Source: Verpa conica (lineage: Eukaryota > Ascomycota > Pezizomycetes > Pezizales > Morchellaceae). From it: a stretch of 64,000 bases of DNA. A program made the position numbers and the translations under genes. Of the stretch, positions 9,360 to 20,000 are shown piece by piece. Each line of letters starts with the position of its first letter. The stretch's first letter is position 1. The notes beneath the pieces are model-generated. The model had not been told where the DNA came from and made no database searches. It saw only the letters and a program-made list of their open reading frames with translations. The stretch covers positions 744,001 through 808,000 of the forward strand of contig JAUFSD010000019.1 of assembly GCA_033030425.1 (NCBI GenBank). The letters run 5' to 3'.

Positions 9360-10615
9360 TGTGACGACTTTACCATCGTCATGACTAGTCTCAAGTACCT
9401 CTCCATATAGAGACACCTAAGGATCTCCCTTGAGGCATAGGACTAGCTATCCCATTCCGGTCAATAGATACTAAGGAAAGTCATTACTATGATAGCCCGA
9501 TCCCTAAGCGAGCTGGCGAGCCCCTAGGACGGAGCGAAGCTCACCGTCGTCGGTATGCGACAGAGACCAGAGTAATGCGTCTGTAGCTTATAGCTACGGG
9601 AGATACTAGCGCAATGAGACTGAAGCAGTTACCTCCATGAACAGAGTTAAGCTCCTGTTCCTCTAGGAGGAATAATAACAGCTTCGCTGATGGCCAATCC
9701 TATGGGAGGCCGAGAGCCATGAAACGAGAGCAAAGCTATGCTTAGTAGTTAGGGCCGCCAGCAAAAATAGTAATTAACCTGGCGGCGTCACGAATCGAAC
9801 CATACGGGGCTATGCCTTGTGCGTCGCCCTAAGGTCCTTATGGATCAAGATTACCTCTCCGCCACGCTCCCAGGTTGGAATAGGAACGTGGGAAAGGAAT
9901 CTAAGCAACGGCAGGAATCACCAGTGGGTTACCCTGCCTAGGGGACTCTGTGTTTCTAACACCCCGAGGCGCCCCACTGTGCCACCCGCCGTTTGCAGAG
10001 GGGGCCCCCACTGAGTTGCTGATTCCCTAACAAAAAGACAAGTTTTGGACCCCAAAAATAACCCCAAAACCGTCAGGAAAATTCGTCCAACCGAACCAAA
10101 CTCGGAGGGTATATGGGGGACAGTGCTGCGAATCCATAGGTGCAATCGGATTTGAAATCGGACCATTTTAGCAATAGTTACAGAGTTTTTAGTAACCAAC
10201 GCTTTTTAGTCGCTAGTCTATCGACCCCGCTAGTTCTTAGGGGCGCTCTAGACTCAGTTGATTTCCAAGCGCGGAGGAATTGTTCCCCCGCTCCTTGGCA
10301 GCCTGCTCGCTTTCAAAATCATAGCTTAAACCCGTCCTTCCCCCAGGATAATCATTATTGCTAGTCAACGAACAACCGTTGTTCAGAGACCCTCATACTC
10401 TTTGCTAAAGACGTTTGTCTTCCCCTGGGAAGCAGAGCCTTTTAAAGTCTTTAGTTATCTATCCATTAAATCCTTATTCCTGTTTGCCTAGGGACTGTCG
10501 ACCTTCCGTGTTGACGAGCGGTTCTAAGCCTCGCTGCTGAAGCTTCTCGTCAGAAAGGAAGGTTGTTGGTTTTTTTTTGGTACGGCAGTACTCCCCTGGG
10601 AGTGCCCCCGTTACA
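9360..10615. mobile_element. Nested solo LTR (1256 bp) of a different retroelement
   Basis: Begins TGTGACGAC and ends GCCCCCGTTACA, so the termini form the imperfect inverted pair TGTGACG/CGTTACA with TG...CA ends. The five bases before it (9355-9359, GGGAG) are repeated directly after it (10616-10620, GGGAG). No ORF of note lies inside. A single LTR-like block with a 5-bp duplication is the signature of a solo LTR left by LTR-LTR recombination. It is about nine times longer than the host element's LTR, so it belongs to another family. No second copy occurs in this window, so the family is unproven. Confidence 0.8.
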
Positions 10616-10681
10616 GGGAGGAATGAGGAAGATCAATTGTATTATTAGTAGCAGCATGTTTTTTTTTGTGTGTTTTTTTTT

Positions 10682-10692
10682 AGAAGGGGGAG
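10682..10692 (+). promoter_or_regulatory. Polypurine tract before the 3' LTR
   Basis: AGAAGGGGGAG lies 3 bp upstream of the 3' LTR, after a T-rich stretch, the expected place and composition for plus-strand primer generation in an LTR retrotransposon. Confidence 0.75.
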
Positions 10693-10695
10693 TGA

Positions 10696-10836
10696 TGTAG
10701 AGAGTAGTGTCAGGAGCCTAGCGAGACCACGCTAGTGTACAAGTAACGTGTCATAATCCTCAGATAAGAGGGGGCTTGAGACTACGGTCCAACCCTCTCA
10801 ACCTGAATAAGAATATCAATGAATAACCTTCCTACA
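10696..10836 (+). repeat. 3' LTR of the Ty3/gypsy element (141 bp)
   Basis: Identical to 3221-3361 on direct comparison; followed by the TTCAC duplication at 10837-10841. Confidence 0.96.
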
Positions 10837-12093
10837 TTCACCCTCCAGCCTTACATCACTAAACAGAGAGAAAGGATAAATATAATTCTGTGGTAATGTA
10901 GGATACAATTCTAACGCTAATTTAAAGAATGTCTGGGTATATTTGATAACATATAACATATATGTTCTATTTTGTTTATCCTATAGAATTTAGTGGATGT
11001 ATCTACCCCCACCCATCCATTCTACCTCGACCTCCGCAATAACCTTTTTCTTATCATTATATTCCTCCCTTACAAGCATAACATCCTTCCTCTCTTCTCC
11101 CCTTGTCCTTAGGTATAGGTAAATTGTAGGGGCGTTCACGATATCTTCTAAGTAATTCTCCCTCAACCCTAGCTACTTTCACACAATGCCCCTCTACTGG
11201 ATCATCATCTTGATACTATCTGAAGTAGTCGTTTCTAGCAGTGCATGATATAAACCGTTGGTTGGGAGCGGCGGGCATCTGTTTATTCTTAATATTTCTT
11301 TCTACCAGTTTTACCTTGACTTCATGCTTGATCTTCCCCTTCTCGCTCACTGGCTCTGGGAGTCTACCCATTAGCTCCAATTCTGCCTACCCCTTATGCA
11401 ACTACTGCTTCCAAACTTCTTCTAGCTTACCCCACCCTATAGCCATCCCCCCCACGACTGCGTCTTCTGTCATCCGCGAAGGCCCGATAGGCCGTCCGCT
11501 GGAATTTGAGAAAGCGAGAATTTCTCCAGTAGACCCAGCACACGGGAGATACTCCCAATGGGACCTCACCCGTTATGCTCCAAATCCCATCCGCAGATTT
11601 CTCCCATATATAGCTTGAGCCTGAGTGGCTCGCCAGCCTATAGACGTATGTGTCATCTCCAACCCAGTGGTTGGATATAATTGTGGTTGTCAATTTATCA
11701 GGGGTTGGGGAATTTCGGGCGGGTTGATGGGGTTCTTTCTTTGTTTATATTTAACGGGTATGGGTAGGAAGGGCTCAGGTGGTGGTAGGGTTGGGTGTGG
11801 AGAAGGTAATGACACTGGGATTGGATATAGGAGTGGTTGTGATGATGGTTTTGGATGTGAAGGTGAGGATGCTGGGGTCTGATATAAGAGGAATGGTAAT
11901 ATGTAATTACAAGTATAACAGTCACTTAGTAACACTACTATCGTAGCACCTCAAAGCGATAAAATAGTTCCTTGCTTTTTTTTTCTTTTGAATGCTATCA
12001 AGTCTCATTCAAGAGATTTTAGGGCTACTAAAGATTATACTGAGGAATATGATTCACGTGAACGAAGCATACATGCTATATTATTTTTTTATT
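10837..12093. other. Intergenic, no convincing gene
   Basis: Starts with the right TTCAC duplication. Contains a 125-codon plus-strand ORF (11241-11618) with a hydrophobic start, but it has no recognisable domain or codon signature and is overlapped by an equally long minus-strand ORF; I do not call it. 11690-11890 is G/T-rich on the plus strand with low complexity. Confidence 0.5.
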
Positions 12094-12921
12094 TTAACGA
12101 TCATCGAAGCTTAACCCCAAGGCTTTCAGCTCCCCCAATCCATCACGAGCTTCCTTTAGAAGCTGGCCCGCCTCCGGATATAGTTCACCTGCAAATTTTC
12201 TACCTCCTCCCAGTTCATCGGTGCTCTCCAGTACCATTTCGCCTAATGCAATAGCGTATCTCGAGGCTGAAACAATCCTATCGAGATTACAGTCAAAGCA
12301 TATTCTTGACGGAATTGAAAAGGTAGCTTCCGCCTCCTCAAGTTCATCTCTAAAAAACCATAGCCAACTGTTGTTACCGCTTGCAAAACAAATCTCTGAC
12401 CAATCCAGGCCCTTTTTCTGTGACATCTCATTGTCCGTTGAATCAGAATCAAAGTCTTCCATATAGCTATCCTCTGCAAAGTGAACAGGGCCGAAGACTT
12501 TATGCTCGAGCGCCGAATCTACAAACTCGCGTGCTACATCTAGCGCTTTTAGGCAAGATCTGAGCTTGCTGAGCATCGTTCTATACTTGTCGAGGTCAGG
12601 ACACATGGCCGTGTGCATTTTGCACAGTGGATCCCCTCTAGTCTTGGATTTGTATAGCTTGAGCAGAGGGGGGAGTCACTTTAGATATTTCAACGGTTTT
12701 CGTGGCCACTTCAACGGGTTCTGTAGGCGTGGTACGCTCTACAGCTTTGCTTAAGCTCCCTACACTACACTCATCGGTGTGTTGATACTTAGTCGTATGT
12801 AGTGAACTATTAAACCATTAGCCATAATGCTATACAGTGGGGGATATCCCGCATACCTTTGTCCATTAAGTCCACTGAAGTCTCTATAACGCTTCAAACT
12901 TGGTGCCCCCACAGGGAGCAT
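12094..12921 (-). pseudogene. Unknown protein gene, probably frameshifted in a poly-C run
   Basis: The firm part is a minus-strand ORF, 12618 to 12094 (174 codons from an internal Met), with well-mixed coding composition: KYRTMLSKLRSCLKALDVA, an acidic stretch, a W-rich patch and a Leu-rich end. I recognise no domain. Coding text continues upstream of that Met in the same frame (PLLKLYKSKTRGDPLCKM) back to a run of six C (minus strand, around 12671-12676). There the frame switches to another coding-like stretch (SLSKAVERTTPTEPVEVATK). A one-base change in that homopolymer would join them. A possible first exon starts with ATG at 12921. So either a recent pseudogene or a sequencing error in the homopolymer. 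Function unknown. Confidence 0.4.
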
Positions 12922-14426
12922 GATGGAGGTAGTTGTTTGATGAAAGTAATTAGAAAAATAGGATATAGAGCTTTAGGCAAGAATGGAGTAAGCTAAGCTC
13001 ATAGGGGCTATCGGGGTTATTTTGTGGCTATAAAGTGGTGATGAGTACGTAGGCGATGAGGATTGTTGTGGGCTGCTTACGAGTGCCCTAAATGACAAGG
13101 AGTGCCAAGAAATGTGGTTAGGGCTGGATTCCAAGAGAGAGTATAATTTTCCTATCCCTACATGTATGCTAGTACTTAGATATACCCGCGGCCTCTGAAG
13201 GGCTATCCTAACCGGTTCCTTAGATTCATTTATATATTTCTCAGAAGTTCTAAGGTAAATTGAATAGTGTATACTATAACACTCCCATCCTAAAAAATAG
13301 TTCCAAGAGTACACAGATCCCTATACAAACCAGTACAGATAGACTACAGTATCCGGAGCTCCGGCAGACCTTAATAGAAAGAGCCCTGGGCTAGAACTCC
13401 ATAAAGTGTAGAAAATGACTCAAGCCACATGAGAAGGATGTTATATAGGAATGTTATATAATAATAGAATACTACTACCGATAATCCCTTGGAACCTCTA
13501 GTACCACATAGTATATATAAATATAGCACATAAGCCTACTAGCTACTATCTAGACTACTAGCAATAGAAATATTTATTAGTATAGATGTCGGCGCAGGGG
13601 TACGGATTTATGGGTGCAGTACTAATTCTTGGCAATGATTCTAGCCTAGAAACATTGTCCACGCAACTTAATGCAGGTCGCAATTGAAATGACTCGACTA
13701 AAACAGAGCGATTGATCACTTAGATTAAGGCTATCGCATCACCGCCCCCCACGAATCAGTTGTGAGCTGAATAGTTCAGGTCCTCGGGTATGCGTGGTGG
13801 GAAATACTCGTATGCCTTGGCAGTCGATCTTAATATCTATAATTCAATAGTTCCGCGATACCTTATACCTAGCGATACTCTTAATGGTGGCAAGGGGTTT
13901 AAGCAAAGTGTGACAGGAAGATCTTACGTAGTGATATGATAATTCTTTGCGTCATTATGAAATATCGCCAGCTATCTGATCATACAAGACAACGCCCAAG
14001 ACAGATGTCAAGATACATGTAGCCAAGCTTCGCTTGCAAGGCAGCCATACAACGTACCACACTTACGACACTCACCCAAGAAATGATTCTCCCATGGTAC
14101 CGGTACGTACTTATACACGTAGTTTGCACTGGGAAGGGACATGAAATGTATCACGGAAGAAAAGAAAAGAAAAGAAAAGAAAAGGGAAAGGCTCAAAGAA
14201 CACCTGCCCTTTAAAGGAATTAATTGACATCTAAACTGCCCTAAATCCAAGATTGCGGCTCTTTTACCCCACGGATTTACAGATCCTTGCCGTGATGCTG
14301 ACTCACTAAAGACGTCCACCACCCCACAATGTTCCAGAGCTTTACTTTATAAGCTCCAATATCACCTCACAGCTACATGTATACAGCCCTCTCTACTGTG
14401 AACCACCACAAGGAAATCATCAAACC
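12922..14426. other. Intergenic; PI31 upstream region
   Basis: No credible ORF. Two TACATGTA palindromes at 13159-13166 and 14014-14021, and a third at 14374-14381 in the probable PI31 leader. A pentanucleotide (AAAAG)n run lies at about 14157-14184. A minus-strand 104-codon ORF (14008-14322) contains this microsatellite and is not called. Confidence 0.5.
14157..14184. repeat. (AAAAG)n microsatellite
   Basis: About five to six copies of AAAAG; simple repeat upstream of PI31. Confidence 0.85.
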
Positions 14427-15605
14427 ATGGCAGCTCTTCCCTTCAGCGCCCCTACAGTACTCCGCAACATCGATGCCTCGCTCCCACAAGGCCCCGAAGG
14501 CTCTCCGCAGCTCAAAACCCCCCACGATGCTATCGCTATCTTCGTGCATGCGTGCATGCTCTCCGTTGGATTCAGTCTGATTGGGCTTAGCGAAGATGAT
14601 CATCTCGGTATCTCATCCCCTCTCACCCCTCTCCACACATCACTAATATCTTTCAATCCAGAAATCCCGATCGAAAGCATAGATCCTAAACCTCTCCCCG
14701 CAAACTGGAACATCAGTTCAGGGAACTATGGCTTCCGCTACGCCCACCCACAGTCTCCACTCTCTTACCTCATCAAAGTTAATAGACTCGGTAACAAGAC
14801 TGTAATCATGGGTCTCGGCGACGATAAAACTGCTACCTTCGATATCACAACGAATGACTTTCTCTCGGAGGACTTCTTTCCATACACACTGCATTCATCA
14901 TTGGACACTGCCGAACAGCAACAACCACTCGAAAATGGGTTTGTGAGCGCTTCCCGCATCTCAGACCTTGCAGTCCTAGTCAAAATCCATATTGTTCAGA
15001 AACTCGTTCCCAACATCAGCAAACCAAGCTACCAAGAAGCTACTCCCGCTGCCGAGGGCTCTCGACAGCAGCAGCCAAGAAATCAACCAAGAGAGGACTT
15101 TGATGACCCACTACATGCTGGCCCTCCTTATATCGACCCACTGCGATATCCTCGCCCAGGAAACCCTCCTATTCCAGCTGGAGGTGAAAGACCACCGGGT
15201 TTCGACGATGACTACGAGATTCTTCAACCTCCTCGCGGAAATTACGGTGGTCGGAACCCGCTGTCTATCGGTGCCGATGACCTTAATCCGCCTGGGCTCG
15301 GTCCCAACGCACCGCTGCGAGGGCCATTTTTTGGTGAGGGAAGAGGAGGTGGATTTGGTGGGATGGGACCAATGGGGGGGATGCACCCAACCCCAGATCA
15401 TCCTATGTTTGGTGGACAAGGCGAAGGAATACCAGACCCGAGGTTTCCGCCGGGGGCAAGGTATGACCCGGTTGGGCCAGGGGATGCACCGATGGGTGGG
15501 CTGAGGGGACCAAGAGGTCCTGGAGGTGGACCTGGAGGTTTTGGAGGTTTTGGAGGGGGCTTTGGGGGGGGTTTCGGAGGGTATGGAGGTAACGATTTCA
15601 TTTAG
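14427..15605 (+). CDS. Proteasome regulator PI31 (Fub1-like)
   Basis: Intronless 392-codon ORF. Residues 1 to about 170 have the FP/PI31 N-terminal fold pattern: TPHDAIAIFVHACMLSVGF, then LPANWNISSGNYGFRYAHP, then SYLIKVNRLGNKTVIMGLG. The rest is a Pro/Gly-rich disordered tail with the family's conserved DPLRYPRPGN block, HPTPDHPMFGG and PPGARYDPVGPGD near the end, then a run of GGFGG repeats finishing in GYGGNDFI. PI31 proteins bind the 20S proteasome core through this tail and act as inhibitors or assembly and transport factors. The usual C-terminal HbYX-type ending is not evident here. Start is the first ATG after the TACATGTA-containing leader. Identification is strong. Confidence 0.92.
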   Translation: MAALPFSAPTVLRNIDASLPQGPEGSPQLKTPHDAIAIFVHACMLSVGFSLIGLSEDDHLGISSPLTPLHTSLISFNPEIPIESIDPKPLPANWNISSGNYGFRYAHPQSPLSYLIKVNRLGNKTVIMGLGDDKTATFDITTNDFLSEDFFPYTLHSSLDTAEQQQPLENGFVSASRISDLAVLVKIHIVQKLVPNISKPSYQEATPAAEGSRQQQPRNQPREDFDDPLHAGPPYIDPLRYPRPGNPPIPAGGERPPGFDDDYEILQPPRGNYGGRNPLSIGADDLNPPGLGPNAPLRGPFFGEGRGGGFGGMGPMGGMHPTPDHPMFGGQGEGIPDPRFPPGARYDPVGPGDAPMGGLRGPRGPGGGPGGFGGFGGGFGGGFGGYGGNDFI

Positions 15606-16363
15606 GACCTTTTTTTCTTTCATATATTTTTGTAACATCACAGGTCGACCCGTGCGTAAAATGGTATTTTTAGCCTATGAATTTCTTTGGATCAAGTTAG
15701 TTTAGTTCAAATCTATATTTTTTTCCCCTGGATATAGGATAATGACGGCTGGTGTTACGTTAGTAATGACGAGTGATTTCTTGTGAAACTGGCGTTGACT
15801 ACCTACTATATGTAGTTATAAAAATAGTCATGATGGGAAAGCGTGAGATGAACCTTAAGAATATGTGATTTAAATTCTCCTATCAGAATCATCTATACGA
15901 TTCTAAAAGAAAAGAATTAAGGGGGCTACATTACTGATGTCATTCAGACTTTCAACGTAGTTTTTAGAGCCCCCTCCAACTCCACAGAAAAAATTTTCAC
16001 TGGAGATTTTTTAGTATAATTAAGGCCTTCCCCCACCTCTCTAACAATCTTCTTCCTCTTCTTCCCTTCACCATATCCCGGATCCGGACGAGCTGGCTCC
16101 CCCCGCCATCAGAACACGGCTGCAACTGGTTTAACCGCAGTTGGCAGGCTTACGACAAGTTACAGCTGAGTTGAATGCAGTCTGATAACCCCTCAACAAA
16201 GGCTACGAGTGCGGATTAAGACCCTTCAGTAGTCTCAACACGGTTCATGCCCTGCAGCTGAGATTAACGCAGTCTGGCAGATCCGACCGCGGCTGATTTG
16301 GTCGACAGCCGGGAGGTCACGCAACAAACTATGTGAGGCTGATTTGATCGCAGCCCACATATC
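15606..16363. other. PI31 downstream region and degenerate start of a repeat block
   Basis: AT-rich to about 16075. From about 16130 on, imperfect copies of a short motif appear (for example GCAACTGGTTTAACCGCAGT, CAGCTGAGTTGAATGCAG, CGGCTGATTTGGTCGACAGCCG), each a small dyad with a 5-6 bp stem. The same motif recurs inside the tandem arrays that follow. Confidence 0.5.
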
Positions 16364-16618
16364 CGCTGGTCACCGCGAATCTTCAGCAATACACTGGTTA
16401 GCTTGTGAATACTCGCGCCGTGTTAATCTGATAGAACTTCGTTCCACTGGTCACCACGAATCTTCAGCAATACACTGGTTAGCTTGTAAATACTCGCGCC
16501 GTGTTAATCTGATAGACCTTCGTTCACATCCACTGGTCACCACGAATCTCCAGGGAGAGCATCGGTTAGCTTGTGATACTCGCGGCCGTGGTCAACTGGT
16601 AGACCTTCGTTCACATCC
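16364..16618. repeat. Minisatellite array A, three units of about 80-90 bp
   Basis: Three tandem units start at about 16364, 16444 and 16530. Each contains CTGGTCACC, CGAATCT, GGTTAGCTTGT, ACTCGCG and a 3' end AGACCTTCGTT (AGAACTTCGTT in unit 1). The first two are nearly identical; the third is diverged. The 107-codon ORF over this array (16344-16667) is produced by the repeat and is not a gene. Confidence 0.85.
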
Positions 16619-16680
16619 GGCTGCAGCTGAGGTAATGTACAGCTGGGAGGCCTCCGACCGCGGTTGATTTAATCTACAGC

Positions 16681-17061
16681 TGGGAGGTCCCGCACCGTGA
16701 GGCTGATTTAGTCGCAGCCCACGGATGAGCCTACTAGTGTTAATGAAGCCACTGTAGTACTCTTATAAGCAATTATGGACAACAAAACACCAAAGCATCT
16801 GACCGCGGCTGATTTTATCGCAGCCGGGAGGTCCCGCACCGTGAGGCTGATTTGATCCCAGTCCACGGATGAGCCTACTAGTGTTAATGAAGCCACTGTA
16901 GTACTCTTATAAGCAATTATGGACAACAAAAGCATCCGACTGCAGCTGAGTTGAACGCAGCTGGGAGGTCCCGCACCGTGAGGCTGATTTAATCCCAGTC
17001 CACGGATGAGCCTACTAGTGTTAATGAAGCCACTGTAGTACTCTTATAAGCAATTATGGAC
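16681..17061. repeat. Minisatellite array B, three units of about 140 bp
   Basis: Units begin with GGGAGGTCCCGCACCGTGAG at about 16682, 16826 and 16963 (periods about 144 and 137; the last unit is partial). Each contains CCACGGATGAGCCTACTAG, GTTAATGAAGCCACTG and TAAGCAATTATGGAC. The variable spacer between units is a dyad such as CCGCGGCTGATTTTATCGCAG or CTGCAGCTGAGTTGAACGCAG. Confidence 0.88.
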
Positions 17062-20000
17062 GTCAAATCCCGAATGGACGTCTCCCTGGTTTCTGGTCCC
17101 TGGCTCTGGTTCCGGATCCTAATTTATATCTACCACTCTTTTCCGAGTACTTTCTTCCCTAACCTCTCTCTTTCAGGTCCAGAGCCTTTCTCTGTTTCTC
17201 TATATGTGATCAGGGTTACCTCTGATCTCATGGGTTTGGGGGTTACTCTATTTATTTAGAAACCCTCTTTTTTCCCTTGCCAGTCTGGTCACCTGGACTG
17301 GTGTTTCATTGTCTTCCTGGCCTCTGTGCGAGGGGATGAGGAAATATTTTTGTTTACTAGGCGCTTCATTGTTGATTGTGGAGTTACTTTTTAGTTCTTC
17401 AAACTTCACTATTATGAAAAATTACTTGATAGTACATGAGGTGCTTTACATTTACATATGTGCCGTCACTATGCAAGAGATTTTACGAAAAAGAGATAAC
17501 AATCTATAAACGTATTTCCGTCTATATAAAAGGCTAGTTTAGTCTTATTATCCCTTGGCCGTTTGGGTCTCCAGCTATAGCACCATCACATTTATATTTA
17601 TTATTTAGATGAATTCCCGGATGTTAAGCCCTAACCGCAATGAGAGCCTATAGCAACCGAAGTTCCTGGTCAATGATATTTCAGTAGGCATCTGATCATT
17701 TATCACCCGCACGCTTTAATATTCTCCAAGAGAAAAAATTCCCATGACAGCGGGCCCCCTCATCTCTTCCCGTAAAAACATAATCTAACTACCTGCCTTA
17801 GTCTGTTGAAAGTAGCAGCGAACTTCTCCGCCAAGCCCCTTAATGTTGCGACAAGCTTTTTGCTGGCCACTTAAAGCTCATCTGTGTCATATTCGGCATT
17901 CCCCGTTACTAAAGAAGCTTCTATTTGACACATCATGTTGTGTGACGCTGGTAAGACAAGATATTCTCTTTTAACAGGTGTCTAAGGCTTATTTCCACTG
18001 CCTGGGAAATCTCGCTTGTTATTTTGGTGCGAAATACTATTGGGTACGGCAGGACCCGTAGACACTCAGTCCAAGAGTTCGGGATGGTAACTAAAGGCTT
18101 TACACAACTAGTATGATGGTTTTGTTACAGATACCTGTCGCCCCACTTCCATACACACCTGGCCCGGGCATATTCCCAAGCAACTTCAATCTAAGTCATT
18201 ACTTACTAATTCCAGTACTAACTTGGTAGCGGACTAACAAATGCGTTTCATGATAGGGGGGAATAGGAGATTGAGCAGAAAAGATTAGTTATGGGGGTAT
18301 AAGTACTGGTACCAAGACCCCGGTACTTCCCCTTTTACCACAGCACGCAAAAGACTCCTTTGGATCTGTGACAAGAATAAATCTTCTCAAAACGCTCTTT
18401 TTTAGTATCTTTATCGCGTGGGCTGGCATTTTCGCCAGTCCTCATGATACATGGAATGGTAGCTAGTTTCTTATACCCACTTTTATACTTATGAGACATA
18501 TATTACTACTTTAGTATAAGTGACAATGGTAACTACGGTAACTGACCCGACAGCTCTAGAAGCCGGCCACTACGTTATCCCAGGCGGGAAATATGCCAGA
18601 CTACTCGGTGCAAAGTACAAGAATTGTTAAAGCAGGTATATACACATAAATAAATAGAAACCTTAAATTCGTATAAGAGGTACTGACTCTTGTAAATAGT
18701 GACAAAGACTTCTTGTGTCAGCACAAATTTTAGAACGACTATGAAGATTGTGACCACGAGTTTGAGGCCGAGTATAGTAAATTCGATAATTCGATAATTC
18801 GATAATTCAATAACTTCAGTGATAACTACCACGACATGAGCAGGTGGGTTTTAACTACCTGAGATGATTGAGACTAATTAGGCTTTAGGATAACGACTCT
18901 GCCTGTGGCTATTACGATATTTCCTCCTCCTCCCCTCGAACCCACTTCTCTCGCAGAATCGGGAATGAAGCGATATTGATTTGCCGTAGAGCTTAGGGTC
19001 GTTAAGAGAGATCGTGATTAGCATTCTCCACCTCGCTCGCCTCCCAAGGCTAAATGATAAGATCTAGAATCTCCCTACCTTCTTAATAGTAGATTACTAA
19101 TAGAATATCTAGTTCATGTATTGTTTTATTTGGTAATAAATTCGACTATAAACAGTACGGGAATGTAGTACTAATGGTTTACATTAAAATATATAGCGAC
19201 AGTAACCGTCAAAGTAAAGGATCAGACGTCCTACTCTACCACGATAACCACTATCATTAGTTCAAAAACCAGCACAAAGCTCACAACGACAACCACAACT
19301 ATCACTATATCCACAACTATGTACGTATGTCTACCTATTACCCATTTATATGAGATAGCTAATAAGAGCGTCGCACTATGAAATTAAATACTACTATAAC
19401 CTCTACTCAAACTGTGCCCCAAACAACCATCCGCAACATTCCTTCCCCTTGTGCTGGTGACTTGACGGAACCATCAGTTAATCTTGTAGTAAATACTATG
19501 TCACATCTAGAAGATATATATAAGCGTCTTTATGAGGCTCGATATAGTGACCCGTGACATACTCGCCTGCTTTACCAAGTGTTTCTTTTTTTGTTTTTTT
19601 GTTTTACTCATTAATTACATGAAACTGCTTTACCAAGTGTTATAATCGTTCTAGATGTTACTCTTTCAACTTTGGTCTAAGCTCCATCAATACCATTTTC
19701 GATACCTACAACTATAAGCTAAGTATGGTAAAATATACAGAACTTCGATCCTAACCTCATCCCTGCAAAAAAGCTGCAAGCTACTACCAGGTTTTTGTTG
19801 TAATTGACCCAAGTACTGGTACTAGTTCCCCTAGTACTTGCTCTCATCCTGAGAGTCAATTTCATTACGTATAACAACCCAGCCGTATTTGTTGCTGGGT
19901 CTGAAGATTTCTCTTATGTTGGTAGGGGGCCTTATAGCACCGAGATTGATGTAAGTCCCATTAGGTAATGTTGATTGTTTACTTTTTTTTATTCTCCTCC

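Larger units (their letters stand above)
3221..10836 (+). mobile_element. Ty3/gypsy chromovirus LTR retrotransposon (with nested solo LTR)
   Basis: Complete element bounded by two identical 141-bp LTRs (3221-3361, 10696-10836) and a TTCAC duplication. Order of parts: LTR, primer-binding site, gag (3474-5129), protease-RT-RNase H (5171-7225), rest of RNase H-integrase-chromodomain (frame-shifted, about 7226-9348), purine tract, LTR. This order (RT before integrase, C-terminal chromodomain) is that of chromoviruses. A second, unrelated solo LTR (9360-10615) is inserted in the purine tract; without it and its duplicated target the element would be about 6.35 kb. Identical LTRs argue for recent integration, but the single-base frameshift in RNase H suggests this copy cannot make a full Pol on its own. 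The LTR is very short for this group. Confidence 0.96.

Noticed and set aside
3722..9416. Many minus-strand ORFs across the retrotransposon
   Set aside because: Shadows of the gag/pol reading frames on the other strand.
9781..9875. tRNA-like stretch on the minus strand inside the nested LTR (acceptor-like GGCGG...CCGCC and GGTTCGATTC box)
   Set aside because: The T-stem does not pair around TTCGATT, no proper A box or anticodon arm can be drawn, and the length does not fit; likely chance or a very decayed remnant.
11241..11618. 125-codon ORF with a signal-like hydrophobic start
   Set aside because: No recognisable motif; an equally long antisense ORF overlaps it; upstream and downstream lack supporting exons.
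14427..15605. Gly-rich tail suggesting an RNA-binding or structural protein
   Set aside because: N-terminal FP-type fold and the HPTPDHPMFGG and PPGARYDPVGPGD motifs identify PI31.
16344..17061. Possible CRISPR-like array
   Set aside because: Only three units per array, spacers are not unique sequences of constant length, and the genome is eukaryotic; these are minisatellites.
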